64,000 nucleotides of DNA from Anaerostipes sp. Its GTDB lineage: Bacteria > Bacillota > Clostridia > Lachnospirales > Lachnospiraceae. A program made the translations under genes and the position numbers. Position 1 is the first letter of the stretch, and the number at the start of each line of letters is the position of its first letter. Of this stretch, positions 16,587 through 25,867 are shown one piece after another. The DNA is taken from contig JAQWFL010000012.1 in NCBI GenBank assembly GCA_028704435.1, forward strand, positions 18,146 to 82,145. Reading direction: 5' to 3'. The notes beneath the pieces are model-generated. The model was not told the origin of the DNA, did no database searches, and worked only from the letters and a program-made list of their open reading frames with translations.

Positions 16587-16638
16587 AAAGAGCTCATAGC
16601 AAAGACGCTATTTATAAGTCTAGCTGTGAGTTCTTTTT
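16587..16638 (+). terminator. First leader hairpin (terminator or attenuator)
   Basis: A 14-bp stem (AAAGAGCTCATAGC 16587-16600 with GCTGTGAGTTCTTT 16623-16636, two G-U pairs) is followed by T's, with an A run on the other side. No plus-strand gene lies between it and the divergent PucR start. Confidence 0.7.
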
Positions 16639-16702
16639 AATTCCAGGAAGTGTCGCGGCAATTTGGAAACTTACAATATAATATGATGAGATAGAATAGT
16701 AC

Positions 16703-16737
16703 AAAGGCGTACATCAAAATATTGATGTGCGTCTTTT
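16703..16737 (+). terminator. Second leader hairpin
   Basis: A 15-bp stem (16703-16717 with 16722-16736, two G-U pairs) with a short loop ends in TTTT, 27 bp before the ABC ATPase start. It could terminate or attenuate transcription before the operon. Confidence 0.6.
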
Positions 16738-16764
16738 GAATTTTACTAAAAAGGGAGGAAACTT

Positions 16765-17487
16765 ATGCTTAATATAAAGAAATTGAAAAAAAGCTTCGGG
16801 AATTTAGAAGTTTTAAAAGATATCTCTTTACTAGTGGAGCAAGGAGAGGTGGTTACAATCATTGGACCATCTGGATCAGGGAAAAGTACATTTTTGAGAT
16901 GTATGAATTTACTTGAAAGACCAACTGGAGGAGAGATTTTCTATAAAGGAAGTAATATTTGCGACGTGACATTTCAACCTGAAAAATATAGAAAAGAAGT
17001 GGGCATGGTATTCCAAAGATTTAATTTGTTCCCAATGCACACCGTACTTGAAAATGTTACATATGCACCTATTCACTTAAAGAAAGTAAAAAAAGAAGTT
17101 GCAAAAAAAGAAGGGTTAGAATTACTAGATAAAGTAGGATTAAAAGATAAAGCCAATGTATATCCAAACACATTATCTGGAGGGCAGCAACAACGTGTGG
17201 CAATTGCAAGAGCACTTGCAATGAATCCACAAATGTTACTATTCGATGAGCCAACTTCAGCACTTGATCCTGAGCTTGTAGGAGAAGTACTTGAAGTAAT
17301 GAAGAAGCTGGCAAAAGATGGAATGACCATGGTAGTTGTAACACATGAGATGGAATTTGCGAGAGATGTTTCAGATCGTGTCATTTTCATGGCAGATGGT
17401 TACATTGTGGAGGAAGGTGCTCCAAATGAAATCTTCACAAACCCTAAAAACCAAAGAACGAAAGATTTTCTTTCTAGAGTATTATAG
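16765..17487 (+). CDS. Amino-acid ABC transporter, ATP-binding protein
   Basis: A 240-aa polar-amino-acid-type ATPase (GlnQ/HisP class). Walker [10 protein letters not shown] (34-42), Q-loop near [10 protein letters not shown], signature [15 protein letters not shown], Walker [15 protein letters not shown], and H-loop VVVTHEM. It energises import through the permease that follows 11 bp later. The start follows GGGAGGAAAC. It begins the operon ATPase-permease-binding protein-aminotransferase opposite a PucR regulator. Confidence 0.95.
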   Translation: MLNIKKLKKSFGNLEVLKDISLLVEQGEVVTIIGPSGSGKSTFLRCMNLLERPTGGEIFYKGSNICDVTFQPEKYRKEVGMVFQRFNLFPMHTVLENVTYAPIHLKKVKKEVAKKEGLELLDKVGLKDKANVYPNTLSGGQQQRVAIARALAMNPQMLLFDEPTSALDPELVGEVLEVMKKLAKDGMTMVVVTHEMEFARDVSDRVIFMADGYIVEEGAPNEIFTNPKNQRTKDFLSRVL

Positions 17488-17498
17488 GAGGTACTGTT

Positions 17499-18200
17499 AT
17501 GGAAGTGTTAAATTCACTAGATTTTTCTACCGCATGGGCGGGATTATATCCTACATTATTAGAGGGGTTTGGAGTTGTAATACAAGCAACGGTTATGGGA
17601 TTTATACTAGCTTTAATACTTGGAATTTTAGTTGCTATTGGTCGTATATCAAAGTATAAAGTATTAAATGGAGTTCTAGTATTTATTATAGAAATTATTC
17701 GTGGAACACCACTACTTGTTCAATTAGTTTATATGTACTATGTAGTGCCACTGTTATTAACAATTATTGCCTCATTCTTTGGATTTGAACAACAAATTCA
17801 AATTGATGCTTTGACAGCAGGTATTGTTGGTTTAGGTGTCAATTATGGAGCTTACTTATCAGAAGTATTTCGTTCGGCAATTATTTCCATTGACGTAGGA
17901 CAAACAGAAGCTGCACTTGCTTTAGGATTTACAGGGAAACAGACATTATTAAGAATTATAATGCCTCAAGCGTTTAAAAATGCAGTGCCAACATTAGGAA
18001 ACTATTTAGTTATGATGGTAAAAGACACCTCATTGTTAGCATATATTACAGTTGCTGAATTACTACTTAGAACAAAAGCATATACATCTCAAACATTCTT
18101 AACCATTGAATCTTATACGATTCTAGCAGGGGCATATTTAGTTATTAGTGTTCCATTATCACAATTAGTACGAATCATTGAGAAAAAAATGAAAAGATAG
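17499..18200 (+). CDS. Amino-acid ABC transporter, permease
   Basis: A 233-aa HisM/GlnP-type permease with five or so membrane segments. The ATPase-contact EAA loop is EAALALGFTGKQTLLRIIMPQAFKNAVP, and the family motif IIRGTPLLVQL follows TM2. It forms the translocation pore and is probably a homodimer, since no second permease gene is present. It sits between the ATPase and the binding lipoprotein. Confidence 0.95.
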   Translation: MEVLNSLDFSTAWAGLYPTLLEGFGVVIQATVMGFILALILGILVAIGRISKYKVLNGVLVFIIEIIRGTPLLVQLVYMYYVVPLLLTIIASFFGFEQQIQIDALTAGIVGLGVNYGAYLSEVFRSAIISIDVGQTEAALALGFTGKQTLLRIIMPQAFKNAVPTLGNYLVMMVKDTSLLAYITVAELLLRTKAYTSQTFLTIESYTILAGAYLVISVPLSQLVRIIEKKMKR

Positions 18201-18260
18201 ATAGTTATATCTTTTGTATATGAAAATGATAACCAAAGACAGAATGAAAGGAAGGTTTTT

Positions 18261-19172
18261 ATGAGAAAATCAAAGAAAAAATTAGGTGCTGTGTTACTAT
18301 GTACAGCAATACTAGCAACTTGCATGACAGGATGTGGATCAAAATCATCGGATTCATCTGGAAAGACAGATAGTGCAAAGTTAGTTGTAAAAGAAGAAGA
18401 TAGAAGTGATACATTAAAGAGTATTATTAAAAAGGGAACATTAGTTGTAGGTTCATCTAATGATGCACCATTTGCATATTTAGATAGTTCAAGCAATGAA
18501 TTTGTAGGACTGGATGCAGACATTATTCGTGAGATTGCTGCTCGCTTAGGTATCCCTAAAGTAGAAATGAAAGAAGTTGCATTTGATAATTTAATCGTTG
18601 AACTAAACAATAAGTCAATTGATATGGTTACAGATGCTATGTATATCAAAGATGAAAGACTACAAAAAGCTTACTTTACAGATGTATGGTACAAAGAAGG
18701 GGAAGCTTTAGTTGTAAAGAAAGATTCTGATATTGATGGGAAAGATGCCCTAAAAGGAAAGGTTGTTGGTGGTCAAACAGGGACAGCATTTTTAGAGTTA
18801 GCACAACAATGGCAAAAAGATGGTTACGTAAAGGAAGTGAAAGTTTTCAATAGCCAATCAGAGTTAATGACAGCAGTCAATACTGGAAAGGTTGAAGCTT
18901 GTGTAACAGATGGTATTGTTGCATCTTACACATTACAACAAAATAAGAAGTTAGATCTTAAAGTAGTATCTCCATATGATGCAGAAGCATCAGGTCAAAT
19001 CGGAGCAGCAATTCGCTTTGAAGATAAAAAATTCTTAGATGAAGTAAACACAGCTCTTAACAGTATGAAAAAAGACGGAACATTAAAGAAAATCTTAAAA
19101 GACAACTATGGTCTTGGAGATGACTACTATGTAAACGAAGAAGATGGAGCAACAAAGAACGTAGCAAAATAA
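18261..19172 (+). CDS. Amino-acid ABC transporter, substrate-binding lipoprotein
   Basis: The 303-aa product has a lipoprotein signal with lipobox MTGC (Cys25), a Ser-rich linker, then a type-II binding fold of the SBP_bac_3 family (LVVGSSNDAPFAYLD; FVGLDADIIREIAARLG; QTGTAFLELAQ). The ligand is not deducible from sequence. The neighbouring aminotransferase and PucR regulator suggest an amino acid or amino compound used as a carbon or nitrogen source. Confidence 0.93.
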   Translation: MRKSKKKLGAVLLCTAILATCMTGCGSKSSDSSGKTDSAKLVVKEEDRSDTLKSIIKKGTLVVGSSNDAPFAYLDSSSNEFVGLDADIIREIAARLGIPKVEMKEVAFDNLIVELNNKSIDMVTDAMYIKDERLQKAYFTDVWYKEGEALVVKKDSDIDGKDALKGKVVGGQTGTAFLELAQQWQKDGYVKEVKVFNSQSELMTAVNTGKVEACVTDGIVASYTLQQNKKLDLKVVSPYDAEASGQIGAAIRFEDKKFLDEVNTALNSMKKDGTLKKILKDNYGLGDDYYVNEEDGATKNVAK

Positions 19173-19187
19173 GAAGGAATAGAATTT

Positions 19188-20492
19188 ATGGAAAAATATC
19201 AATTGAAACACTCAAAGAAGTTGTATGAAACACTACATGAAACTTTGGTTGGTGATGTTGCTAGTTCCTTCCACAAGGTACCTTACCGTGAGTTTCCAAT
19301 TGTAATGACTCATGGGAAAGGTTCCAAATTATATGACGTAGATGGAAATGAATATATAGATTATATTTTGGGACTTGGACCAATGGTTTTGGGACACGCC
19401 CCCTCTGTGTTAAATAAAAGTGTGGAAGAACAACTAAAGAAAGGAACACATTTTTCTGCACCCACAGTTGATACGATTCATTTAACTCAAAAAATAATTG
19501 ATATTATCCCAAGTGCAGAAATGGTATGTTATCAAAATTCAGGAACGGAAGCTAATATGTTAGCTTTTCGAATTGCCAGAGCATATACCGGAAAGAAAAA
19601 AATTATAAAATTTGAGGGGCAGTATCATGGATGGTCTGATGAAGAGAAGATTACCATTGATGCAAAATCGGCCAAAGAACTTGGATCAAGGGAAAATCCA
19701 AATAAAATATTATCTTCTAAAGGTCAAAAAGATGATAGTGGAAAAGATATGATTATTGTGCCGTGGAATGACTTTGATAGGATTGAATCTATTGTAAAGG
19801 CAAATGAAAATGATATTGCAGGAATTATTATGGAACCAATTATGTGTGATTCTGGTCCCATTTTACCCAAAGTAGAATATTTAGAAAAAATTCGTGCATT
19901 TACAAAAGAAAAAGATATTGTTTTGATTTTTGATGAGGTTATTACAGGATTTCGAGTAAGTCTTTCAGGGGCCCAAGGATATTATGGGATTACACCAGAT
20001 GTAACGGTGCTTGCAAAAGCCATTGCTGGAGGATATTCATTTGCAGCAGTGGTAGGAAAGAAAGAAATTATGAATTGTGGAGTTACAGTATCAGGAACGT
20101 TCAATGGGAATCCTCTTGGAACTGCGGCGGCACTTGCGACTATCCATGAGTTAGAACAACCAGGTGTTTATGAGCGTCTAGATGAGGTGGCAGATTTATT
20201 TATCAATGGATTTTTGGATTTGTGCAAAAAATATAAGATCAAGGCATTTGCAACTCATATGGGAAGTATTATTATTTTCTATTTTGGTTATGAAAAATCT
20301 CCAGATGATTTTAGAGATTGGCTAGAGAGTGGTGATTTTAATTTCTATGAAAAGTTTGTTAAGGCGTGTGAGGAATATGGAGTTCGATTTACCAGTCGAA
20401 GAGGGCGACAGTATATTTCAACGGCTCATACAAAAGAAGATATGAAAAGAACCCTAGAAGTCATTGACATTGTATTTCGTGAGATAAAATAA
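19188..20492 (+). CDS. Class III aminotransferase, glutamate-1-semialdehyde aminomutase-like
   Basis: A 434-aa PLP enzyme of aminotransferase class III, closest in pattern to HemL-like aminomutases: NSGTEANMLAFRIAR, GQYHGWSD, FDEVITGFR, and PLP Lys277 in LAKAIAGGYSF. No other tetrapyrrole gene is near. The operon pairs it with an amino-acid ABC importer and a PucR regulator, so a catabolic aminotransferase or aminomutase acting on the imported substrate is more likely than haem synthesis. An insertion of about 30 residues after GQYHGWSDEE (Lys/Ser/Asp-rich) differs from typical HemL. Confidence 0.85.
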   Translation: MEKYQLKHSKKLYETLHETLVGDVASSFHKVPYREFPIVMTHGKGSKLYDVDGNEYIDYILGLGPMVLGHAPSVLNKSVEEQLKKGTHFSAPTVDTIHLTQKIIDIIPSAEMVCYQNSGTEANMLAFRIARAYTGKKKIIKFEGQYHGWSDEEKITIDAKSAKELGSRENPNKILSSKGQKDDSGKDMIIVPWNDFDRIESIVKANENDIAGIIMEPIMCDSGPILPKVEYLEKIRAFTKEKDIVLIFDEVITGFRVSLSGAQGYYGITPDVTVLAKAIAGGYSFAAVVGKKEIMNCGVTVSGTFNGNPLGTAAALATIHELEQPGVYERLDEVADLFINGFLDLCKKYKIKAFATHMGSIIIFYFGYEKSPDDFRDWLESGDFNFYEKFVKACEEYGVRFTSRRGRQYISTAHTKEDMKRTLEVIDIVFREIK

Positions 20493-20497
20493 TTAGG

Positions 20498-20542
20498 AGT
20501 ACCTTGGATTTTAGAAAAATCTAAAATCCAAGGTACTTTTTA
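20498..20542 (+). terminator. Rho-independent terminator
   Basis: An 18-bp perfect stem (20498-20515 with 20520-20537) with a 4-nt loop is followed by TTTTT. It is one of the strongest terminators in the window and ends the ABC-aminotransferase operon. Confidence 0.95.
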
Positions 20543-20583
20543 TGTTATTATAAAAGATAAGAAAAAGTAGAAGGGAGATTGGT

Positions 20584-21480
20584 ATGTTAATTGGTTCTCA
20601 TGTTGGAATGAAAGGAAAAGAGATGCTTCTAGGATCCGTAAAAGAAGCTTTGTCATACGGTGCCAATACGTTTATGGTGTACACTGGGGCACCACAAAAT
20701 ACAAGACGAAAAGATATTAGTGAATTAAAAATAGAGGAAGCAAAACAGTTGATGGAGGAGCAGGGAATTCATCAATTTGTAGTTCATGCTCCTTATATTA
20801 TTAATCTTGGGAATTCCATAAAGCCAGAGACGTTTGAAATTGCAACACAGTTTTTAAAGTTAGAAATTTCAAGAACAGCGGCCATGGGAAGTGATACTTT
20901 GGTACTGCATCCAGGTGCTCATGTAGGAGCTGGAAGAGAAGCTGGAATTGCACAGATTATAAAAGGAATTAATCAGGTGCTGACAAAAGACACTAAGGTA
21001 AATATTGCACTAGAAACCATGGCTGGAAAGGGAACTGAGATTGGAAGAAATTTTGATGATCTAAAGGCTATTTATGATGGGGTTATCTATAACGATAAGC
21101 TTCGTGTATGTTTTGATACATGCCATGTGAATGATAGTGGAATGGATGTAGTGCATGATTTTGACGGTGTGATAGATAATTTTGACAAAGCCATAGGTAA
21201 GAATCAAATTGCAGTTTTTCATCTCAATGATTCTAAGAATGTATTAGGTGCAGGAAAGGACCGTCATGAAAATATTGGATTTGGAGAACTTGGGTTTGAC
21301 GCCATTTTACATGTAGTGAATCATGAAGATTTCAAAGAGGTTCCCAAGATTTTAGAAACTCCGTATGTTAAGCTGGAAGACACAAAAAAGTCTTTTCCAC
21401 CTTACAAATATGAGATTGCCATGCTTCAAAGTGGAGTGTTTGATCCCAAATTAAAAGAAAAAATTCTGGAAGGAAAGTAA
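20584..21480 (+). CDS. nfo: Deoxyribonuclease IV (AP endonuclease)
   Basis: A 298-aa TIM-barrel AP endonuclease of the Nfo family, which cuts 5' of abasic sites in base-excision repair and uses three zinc ions. Visible metal-site motifs: GSHVGMKGK at the start, [67 protein letters not shown] and the C-terminal ILETP. Length and motifs are complete. It begins a run of tightly packed genes (1 bp to the next). Confidence 0.96.
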   Translation: MLIGSHVGMKGKEMLLGSVKEALSYGANTFMVYTGAPQNTRRKDISELKIEEAKQLMEEQGIHQFVVHAPYIINLGNSIKPETFEIATQFLKLEISRTAAMGSDTLVLHPGAHVGAGREAGIAQIIKGINQVLTKDTKVNIALETMAGKGTEIGRNFDDLKAIYDGVIYNDKLRVCFDTCHVNDSGMDVVHDFDGVIDNFDKAIGKNQIAVFHLNDSKNVLGAGKDRHENIGFGELGFDAILHVVNHEDFKEVPKILETPYVKLEDTKKSFPPYKYEIAMLQSGVFDPKLKEKILEGK

Positions 21481-21481
21481 A

Positions 21482-22165
21482 ATGAAAATTACATTTATAG
21501 AACATAGTGGTTTTATGGTTGAAATGGATTCTTGTATTTTAATGTTCGACTATTATCAGGGAGAGATTCCAAAGGTAAGTACGAACAAGCCGTTTTATGT
21601 GTTTGCATCTCATGCACACCATGATCATTTTAATCAGGAAATTTTGAAATTAGAACAAGATTATCCAAAGATTCAATATATTTTATCAGATGATATTAAA
21701 GTGAGGGATGGAGACAATCGGAATTTTATTGGAGTGCATGAGACATTAACTGTAGGAGATGTGAAGGTGGAAACTTTGCTATCTACAGATGAAGGAGTTG
21801 CATTTTTTGTAACTGTGGAAGATAAAAATATTTATCATGCTGGAGATTTAAACTGGTGGCACTGGAATGGAGAGCCAGAAGAAGATAATGTTTATATGGA
21901 GAAAACCTACAAAGAAGAATTAGACATAATAAAGGGAAGACATATTGATGTGGCATTTGTTTTATTAGATCCAAGGCAAGAAGACAAATATTGTCTTGGA
22001 ATGAATTATTTTATGGAAGAAGTAGGTGCTGATGTGGTATTTCCGATGCATGCATTCGGAACCTATAAGATATCAAAGCATTATTTAAATTGTCAGGATG
22101 GAAGAGCATATCAAGGAATTGTACAGGAAATTACGGGTCCAGGACAGTGTTTTGAAATAGAATAG
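21482..22165 (+). CDS. MBL-fold metallohydrolase (UlaG-like)
   Basis: The 227-aa product has a metallo-beta-lactamase fold: ITFIEHSGFMVEMDSCILMFDYY, the metal motif SHAHHDHFN, the YHAGDLNWWHW strand and a late His in FPMHAFG. It resembles the UlaG-like MBL hydrolases whose substrates are mostly unknown. It starts 1 bp after nfo and precedes a phosphoesterase gene by 13 bp, so it is probably co-transcribed. Confidence 0.85.
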   Translation: MKITFIEHSGFMVEMDSCILMFDYYQGEIPKVSTNKPFYVFASHAHHDHFNQEILKLEQDYPKIQYILSDDIKVRDGDNRNFIGVHETLTVGDVKVETLLSTDEGVAFFVTVEDKNIYHAGDLNWWHWNGEPEEDNVYMEKTYKEELDIIKGRHIDVAFVLLDPRQEDKYCLGMNYFMEEVGADVVFPMHAFGTYKISKHYLNCQDGRAYQGIVQEITGPGQCFEIE

Positions 22166-22178
22166 AAAGGAAACACAT

Positions 22179-23363
22179 ATGATAGCTTTATTGTTAGCCC
22201 CCATATATCTTTTAGTAAATTATTATTTGGTTTGCCGAAGTATAAGCTGGATGAGTGCATGTACCAAACACTTTAAAAACAAAAAGATAAGGATTGCCTA
22301 TGTGATTATCTATTCATTTGCATCTCTATCCCTTTTAATTGCCTTTATATTGCCTCAATCAAGGATTCAAAGGTTTTTTAAGATTGTTAGTAATTATTGG
22401 ATTGGGACATTTTTTTATATAGTATTTTTTGTAGCAGTTGGAGATTTGGTTCGAATTACTATTATGAAAAAAAGAGGTATGAAAAAGGGGGAGACGATAT
22501 CCAAACGATTGTTTGTCACCGTTGGAACGTGCATTGCAGTGGGAGTCATTGCCTTTTCTGTATATGGAAGTATTCATGGAAGACATATATATAAAACAAA
22601 ATATAGAATTACAGTGAATAAAAAAACCAAAACAAGACAATTGAAGGTTGTGTTGATTGCAGATTTACATTTAGGGTACAGCATTGGAAATGAACAGATG
22701 AGGCAGATGGTTGATAAAATTAATCAAATGAATCCTGATATTGTCTGTGTGGCAGGGGATGTGTTTGACAATGATATTCGTGCAATTAAGAATGCAGATG
22801 AGACAGCAGATACTCTATCACAAATTCAAAGTAAATACGGAACTTATGTCAGTTGGGGAAACCATGATTTAGATGAGAAGATTTTGGCTGGATTTACCTT
22901 TAGTGGAAGAAAGAAATCTGCAGATACACCAATGATGAATTTTTTTAAAAAGTCTAATATGAAACTTCTTTCAGATCAAGGAGTTCTCATTAATGATGAA
23001 TTTTATTTGGTTGGACGTCAGGATGCCGAGAGGGCAAGAAAAGTTTCCAATGGAAGGAAAACGCCAAAGGAACTACTTAAGAATCTGGATGTAGCCAAGC
23101 CAATTTTAGTCATGGATCATGAACCTAGTGAATTAGGTGAGCTTGCAAAGAGTGGTGTAGATGTAGATTTATCAGGTCATACCCATGATGGACAGATGTT
23201 CCCAGGTAATATCTTGACCAGACTTATGTGGGAAAATTCCTGTGGATACTTAAAAAAGGAAGATATGCAGTCCATTGTAACATCAGGAGTTGGTGTGTGG
23301 GGACCAGCTATGAGAGTTGGTACGAAAAGTGAAATTTGTGAAATCACCATTGATTTTAAATAG
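22179..23363 (+). CDS. Membrane-anchored metallophosphoesterase (YkuE/YaeI-like)
   Basis: The 394-aa product has about four N-terminal membrane segments (to about 140) and a calcineurin-like phosphoesterase domain. Metal motifs: DLHLGYSIGN, AGDVFDND, SWGNHDLDE, MDHEPSE, and SGHTHDGQMFPGN. The domain faces outside if the topology matches relatives such as YkuE, which act on lipids or the cell envelope. It sits between the MBL-fold gene and maf. Confidence 0.9.
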   Translation: MIALLLAPIYLLVNYYLVCRSISWMSACTKHFKNKKIRIAYVIIYSFASLSLLIAFILPQSRIQRFFKIVSNYWIGTFFYIVFFVAVGDLVRITIMKKRGMKKGETISKRLFVTVGTCIAVGVIAFSVYGSIHGRHIYKTKYRITVNKKTKTRQLKVVLIADLHLGYSIGNEQMRQMVDKINQMNPDIVCVAGDVFDNDIRAIKNADETADTLSQIQSKYGTYVSWGNHDLDEKILAGFTFSGRKKSADTPMMNFFKKSNMKLLSDQGVLINDEFYLVGRQDAERARKVSNGRKTPKELLKNLDVAKPILVMDHEPSELGELAKSGVDVDLSGHTHDGQMFPGNILTRLMWENSCGYLKKEDMQSIVTSGVGVWGPAMRVGTKSEICEITIDFK

Positions 23364-23375
23364 ACAGGAGTTAAG

Positions 23376-23930
23376 ATGAAAAAGATAATATTGGCCTCTG
23401 GATCACCAAGGAGAAGGGAAATCTTTTCCCAAGTTGGGTTGGAATTTCAGGTGAAACCAAGCAAGGTAGAAGAAATAATTACAAAGAAAAAACCAGAAGA
23501 AGTTGTGATGGAATTATCTATGGAAAAAGCACGTGATATTGCTCAAAATGAGAAGAATGCCATTGTTGTGGGAGCAGACACTATTGTCTCATTTCAAGGA
23601 AATATTCTTGGAAAACCAGAGAATGAGGAAGAAGCGGCTGCTATGCTTTCTATGTTAAGTGGACAAACCCATCAGGTTTATACAGGTGTAACACTTGTTC
23701 AACAGGATAAGCAAGAGAGCTTTTTTGAGAAGACTGATGTTACTTTTTATGATTTGGAGCCAGAAGAAATTAAGAAATATATTGATACTAAGGACTGTAT
23801 GGATAAAGCAGGAGCCTATGGGATTCAAGGATGTGCAGCAGGATTTATCCAAGGAATATGTGGTGACTATTATAATGTAGTAGGATTTCCTATTGCGCAT
23901 TTTTTACAAATTCTGAAAAAATTCAGGTGA
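23376..23930 (+). CDS. maf: Maf-family nucleotide pyrophosphatase
   Basis: A 184-aa Maf/Ham1-like house-cleaning pyrophosphatase. Features: the N-terminal LASGSPRRREIFSQVGL signature, the catalytic region VVGADTIVSFQGNILGKP, the HQVYTGVTL strand and the C-terminal DKAGAYGIQGCAAGFIQGI-GDYYNVVGFP block. Family members hydrolyse non-canonical dTTP/UTP-type nucleotides. It starts 12 bp after the phosphoesterase gene. Confidence 0.95.
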   Translation: MKKIILASGSPRRREIFSQVGLEFQVKPSKVEEIITKKKPEEVVMELSMEKARDIAQNEKNAIVVGADTIVSFQGNILGKPENEEEAAAMLSMLSGQTHQVYTGVTLVQQDKQESFFEKTDVTFYDLEPEEIKKYIDTKDCMDKAGAYGIQGCAAGFIQGICGDYYNVVGFPIAHFLQILKKFR

Positions 23931-23934
23931 AATC

Positions 23935-23963
23935 TCGACAACTGTGTATTCTTTTGTTATGAT
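23935..23963 (+). promoter_or_regulatory. Promoter of degV
   Basis: TCGACA (23935-23940), a 17-bp spacer and TATGAT (23958-23963), which also carries an upstream TG (extended -10). It lies between maf and the DegV gene. Confidence 0.6.
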
Positions 23964-23998
23964 ATGAGGGATTAGTGGATAAATAGAAAGGATAATAT

Positions 23999-24862
23999 AT
24001 GGGAAAAGTAGCAATTATTACAGATAGTAATAGTGGGATTACCCAGAAACAGGGAAAAGAGCTTGGTATTTATGTAGTGCCAATGCCGTTTTATATTGAT
24101 GAAGAATTATTTTTTGAAGATATTACGTTAACACAGGAACAATTCTATGAAAAACTTGGAGAAGATGCGGATATTAAGACATCCCAGCCGGCACCTGGTG
24201 ATGTGATGGATTTATGGGATCAGATATTGAAAGAGTATGATGAGATTGTACATATTCCAATGTCCAGTGGATTAAGTAGTTCTTGTGCAACTGCACAGAT
24301 GCTTTCAGAAGATTATGATGGAAAAGTGTTTGTTGTGGATAATCAAAGAATTTCAGTGACCCAGCGCCAATCAGCATTGGATGCGTTTCGATACGCAAAA
24401 GAAGGTATGTCAGCCGAAGATATTAAGATAAAATTAGAACAGACAAAGTTTGATTCTAGAATTTATATTACAGTAGATTCATTGAAATATCTAAAAAAGG
24501 GTGGTCGTGTGACACCAGCAGCGGCAGCCATTGGATCTGTGCTAAACATTAAACCAGTGCTTCAGATTCGTGGTGAGAAGCTGGATGCTTTTGCAAAGAC
24601 TAGAGGCATGAAAGTTGCAAAAAAGAAGATGTTAGCAGCAGTGGAAGCGGATTTGAAAGAATTTTTTCCTCATGGATATACCAAGGATGATGTGTATATG
24701 CAGTCAGCATATACAGGGGATGTTCAGGAAGCCAGAACATGGGGAGAAGAGATTCAAGCTAAGTTTCCAGGAATTGAATTTACGCAGGCTCCATTGTCTT
24801 TAAGTGTTGCATGCCATATTGGTGAGGGTGCATTGGCCATTGCCTGGACTAAGAGATACTAA
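23999..24862 (+). CDS. DegV family fatty-acid-binding protein
   Basis: A 287-aa DegV protein. Family features: the N-terminal VAIITDSNSGITQ, YVVPMPFYIDEE, the KTSQPAPGDVMDLWDQ loop that contacts the lipid carboxylate, IPMSSGLSSSC, the DSLKYLKKGGRV motif and C-terminal HIGEGALAIAW. DegV (FakB-like) proteins bind fatty acids for phosphorylation by FakA. Its stop overlaps the convergent LysR gene by 4 bp. Confidence 0.93.
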   Translation: MGKVAIITDSNSGITQKQGKELGIYVVPMPFYIDEELFFEDITLTQEQFYEKLGEDADIKTSQPAPGDVMDLWDQILKEYDEIVHIPMSSGLSSSCATAQMLSEDYDGKVFVVDNQRISVTQRQSALDAFRYAKEGMSAEDIKIKLEQTKFDSRIYITVDSLKYLKKGGRVTPAAAAIGSVLNIKPVLQIRGEKLDAFAKTRGMKVAKKKMLAAVEADLKEFFPHGYTKDDVYMQSAYTGDVQEARTWGEEIQAKFPGIEFTQAPLSLSVACHIGEGALAIAWTKRY

Positions 24863-25740
24863 GGCATTCTCAGTTCGTTGAATATTTTTTTATAGTAGGA
24901 TGTATAGACACTTCCTTTTCTCCATATGAATGTGAATTCGTGGGAGATGGAGGTGTCTTTTAATTTAATTTCTTTTAATGTTTTATGCTTCAATTCTTCT
25001 AGGACAGCAGCTTTATAAAGAAATGTAATGCCACAAGATTCTTTGATTAAGGATTTGATGGTATTAATGTTTCCAATTTCTATGATCTTTGAAAAATCAT
25101 GAATGTTATAATTTTGCTGTTCTAATGTCTTTTCTAAGATTTCTCTTGTTCCTGAGCCTTCTTCTCTTGTAATTAAAGTTTCTTGAAATAAATCAGACAT
25201 AACAAGTGGTTCTTTTTGAAATTTATAGTCGGGACTTACTACAGGGATATAATCCTCCCTTGAATATAAAAGAGAGTCATATTCTTTTTTTTGAAAATAG
25301 CCTTCTACAATGGCAAAATCAATAGTACCATCTTCAATCTTAGAGAGTAAATCAAAAGTATTGGCAATCTGCATTTGAATTCCAGTATCTGGATGTTCTT
25401 TGATGTAGTGAGATAACCGTTTTGGAATGGAATATTCACCAATTGTTAAGGTTGCACCAAAAACTAGTGTTTTTTGAAGTGTTGTTAAAGATCTTAACTG
25501 AGAAGCCAAATGAATCTCATCATGCTGCATTGTCATAGAAGTGTTTCGGAGTATTTCCCCAGCAGGAGTCAATTGAACTCTCTTTCCTTGGGAAAAAAAT
25601 AATTTGACACCATAATATTCTTCCAGATATTTTATATGCTGGGAGACGGCAGGTTGTGTAATATTCAATTCTTTTGCTGCTTTTGTATAATTCATATGTT
25701 TGCAGACAATTAAAAAAGTTGCAATTCTAAAATCTAACAT
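24859..25740 (-). CDS. LysR-family transcriptional regulator
   Basis: The 293-aa regulator has an N-terminal winged helix (FRIATFLIVCKHMNYTKAAKELNITQPAVSQHIKYLEEYYGVKLF) and a type-II effector domain resembling CysB/CbbR/YeiE-type regulators. It is divergent from a YeiH-like transporter, a pairing known from the YeiE-YeiH system, so it probably controls that gene. Its 3' end overlaps degV tail to tail. Confidence 0.93.
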   Translation of the reverse strand: MLDFRIATFLIVCKHMNYTKAAKELNITQPAVSQHIKYLEEYYGVKLFFSQGKRVQLTPAGEILRNTSMTMQHDEIHLASQLRSLTTLQKTLVFGATLTIGEYSIPKRLSHYIKEHPDTGIQMQIANTFDLLSKIEDGTIDFAIVEGYFQKKEYDSLLYSREDYIPVVSPDYKFQKEPLVMSDLFQETLITREEGSGTREILEKTLEQQNYNIHDFSKIIEIGNINTIKSLIKESCGITFLYKAAVLEELKHKTLKEIKLKDTSISHEFTFIWRKGSVYTSYYKKIFNELRMP

Positions 25741-25867
25741 AATATGACCTCCTATTTTTATTATAATATATTCTTATGGATAAATAAATATTTATAATTA
25801 TATTTTATTATAATATTATGATATTGTATACACAGCAGAAAATAAAAAGATTTGGGAGGATACATAT
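25741..25867. promoter_or_regulatory. LysR/YeiH divergent promoter region
   Basis: The 127-bp spacer is almost pure AT and contains the palindrome ATAAATATTTAT and a TTAT-N6-ATAA element of the kind LysR proteins use. -10-like sequences occur for both directions, but the AT richness prevents a firm choice. GGGAGGA precedes the YeiH start. Confidence 0.5.

Larger units (their letters stand above)
16436..16764. promoter_or_regulatory. 329-bp divergent control region of PucR and the ABC operon
   Basis: A plus-strand candidate promoter is an extended -10, TGGTATGAT, ending at about 16571, with TAGGCA 17 bp upstream. It leads directly into a terminator-like hairpin (16587-16638), a TATAAT at about 16678-16683 and a second hairpin (16703-16737) before the ABC gene. 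The layout suggests attenuation or a short untranslated RNA. I recognise no known riboswitch. Confidence 0.45.

Noticed and set aside
19188..20492. Haem biosynthesis gene hemL
   Set aside because: Only the family matches. Neighbours are an amino-acid ABC importer and PucR, with no tetrapyrrole genes.
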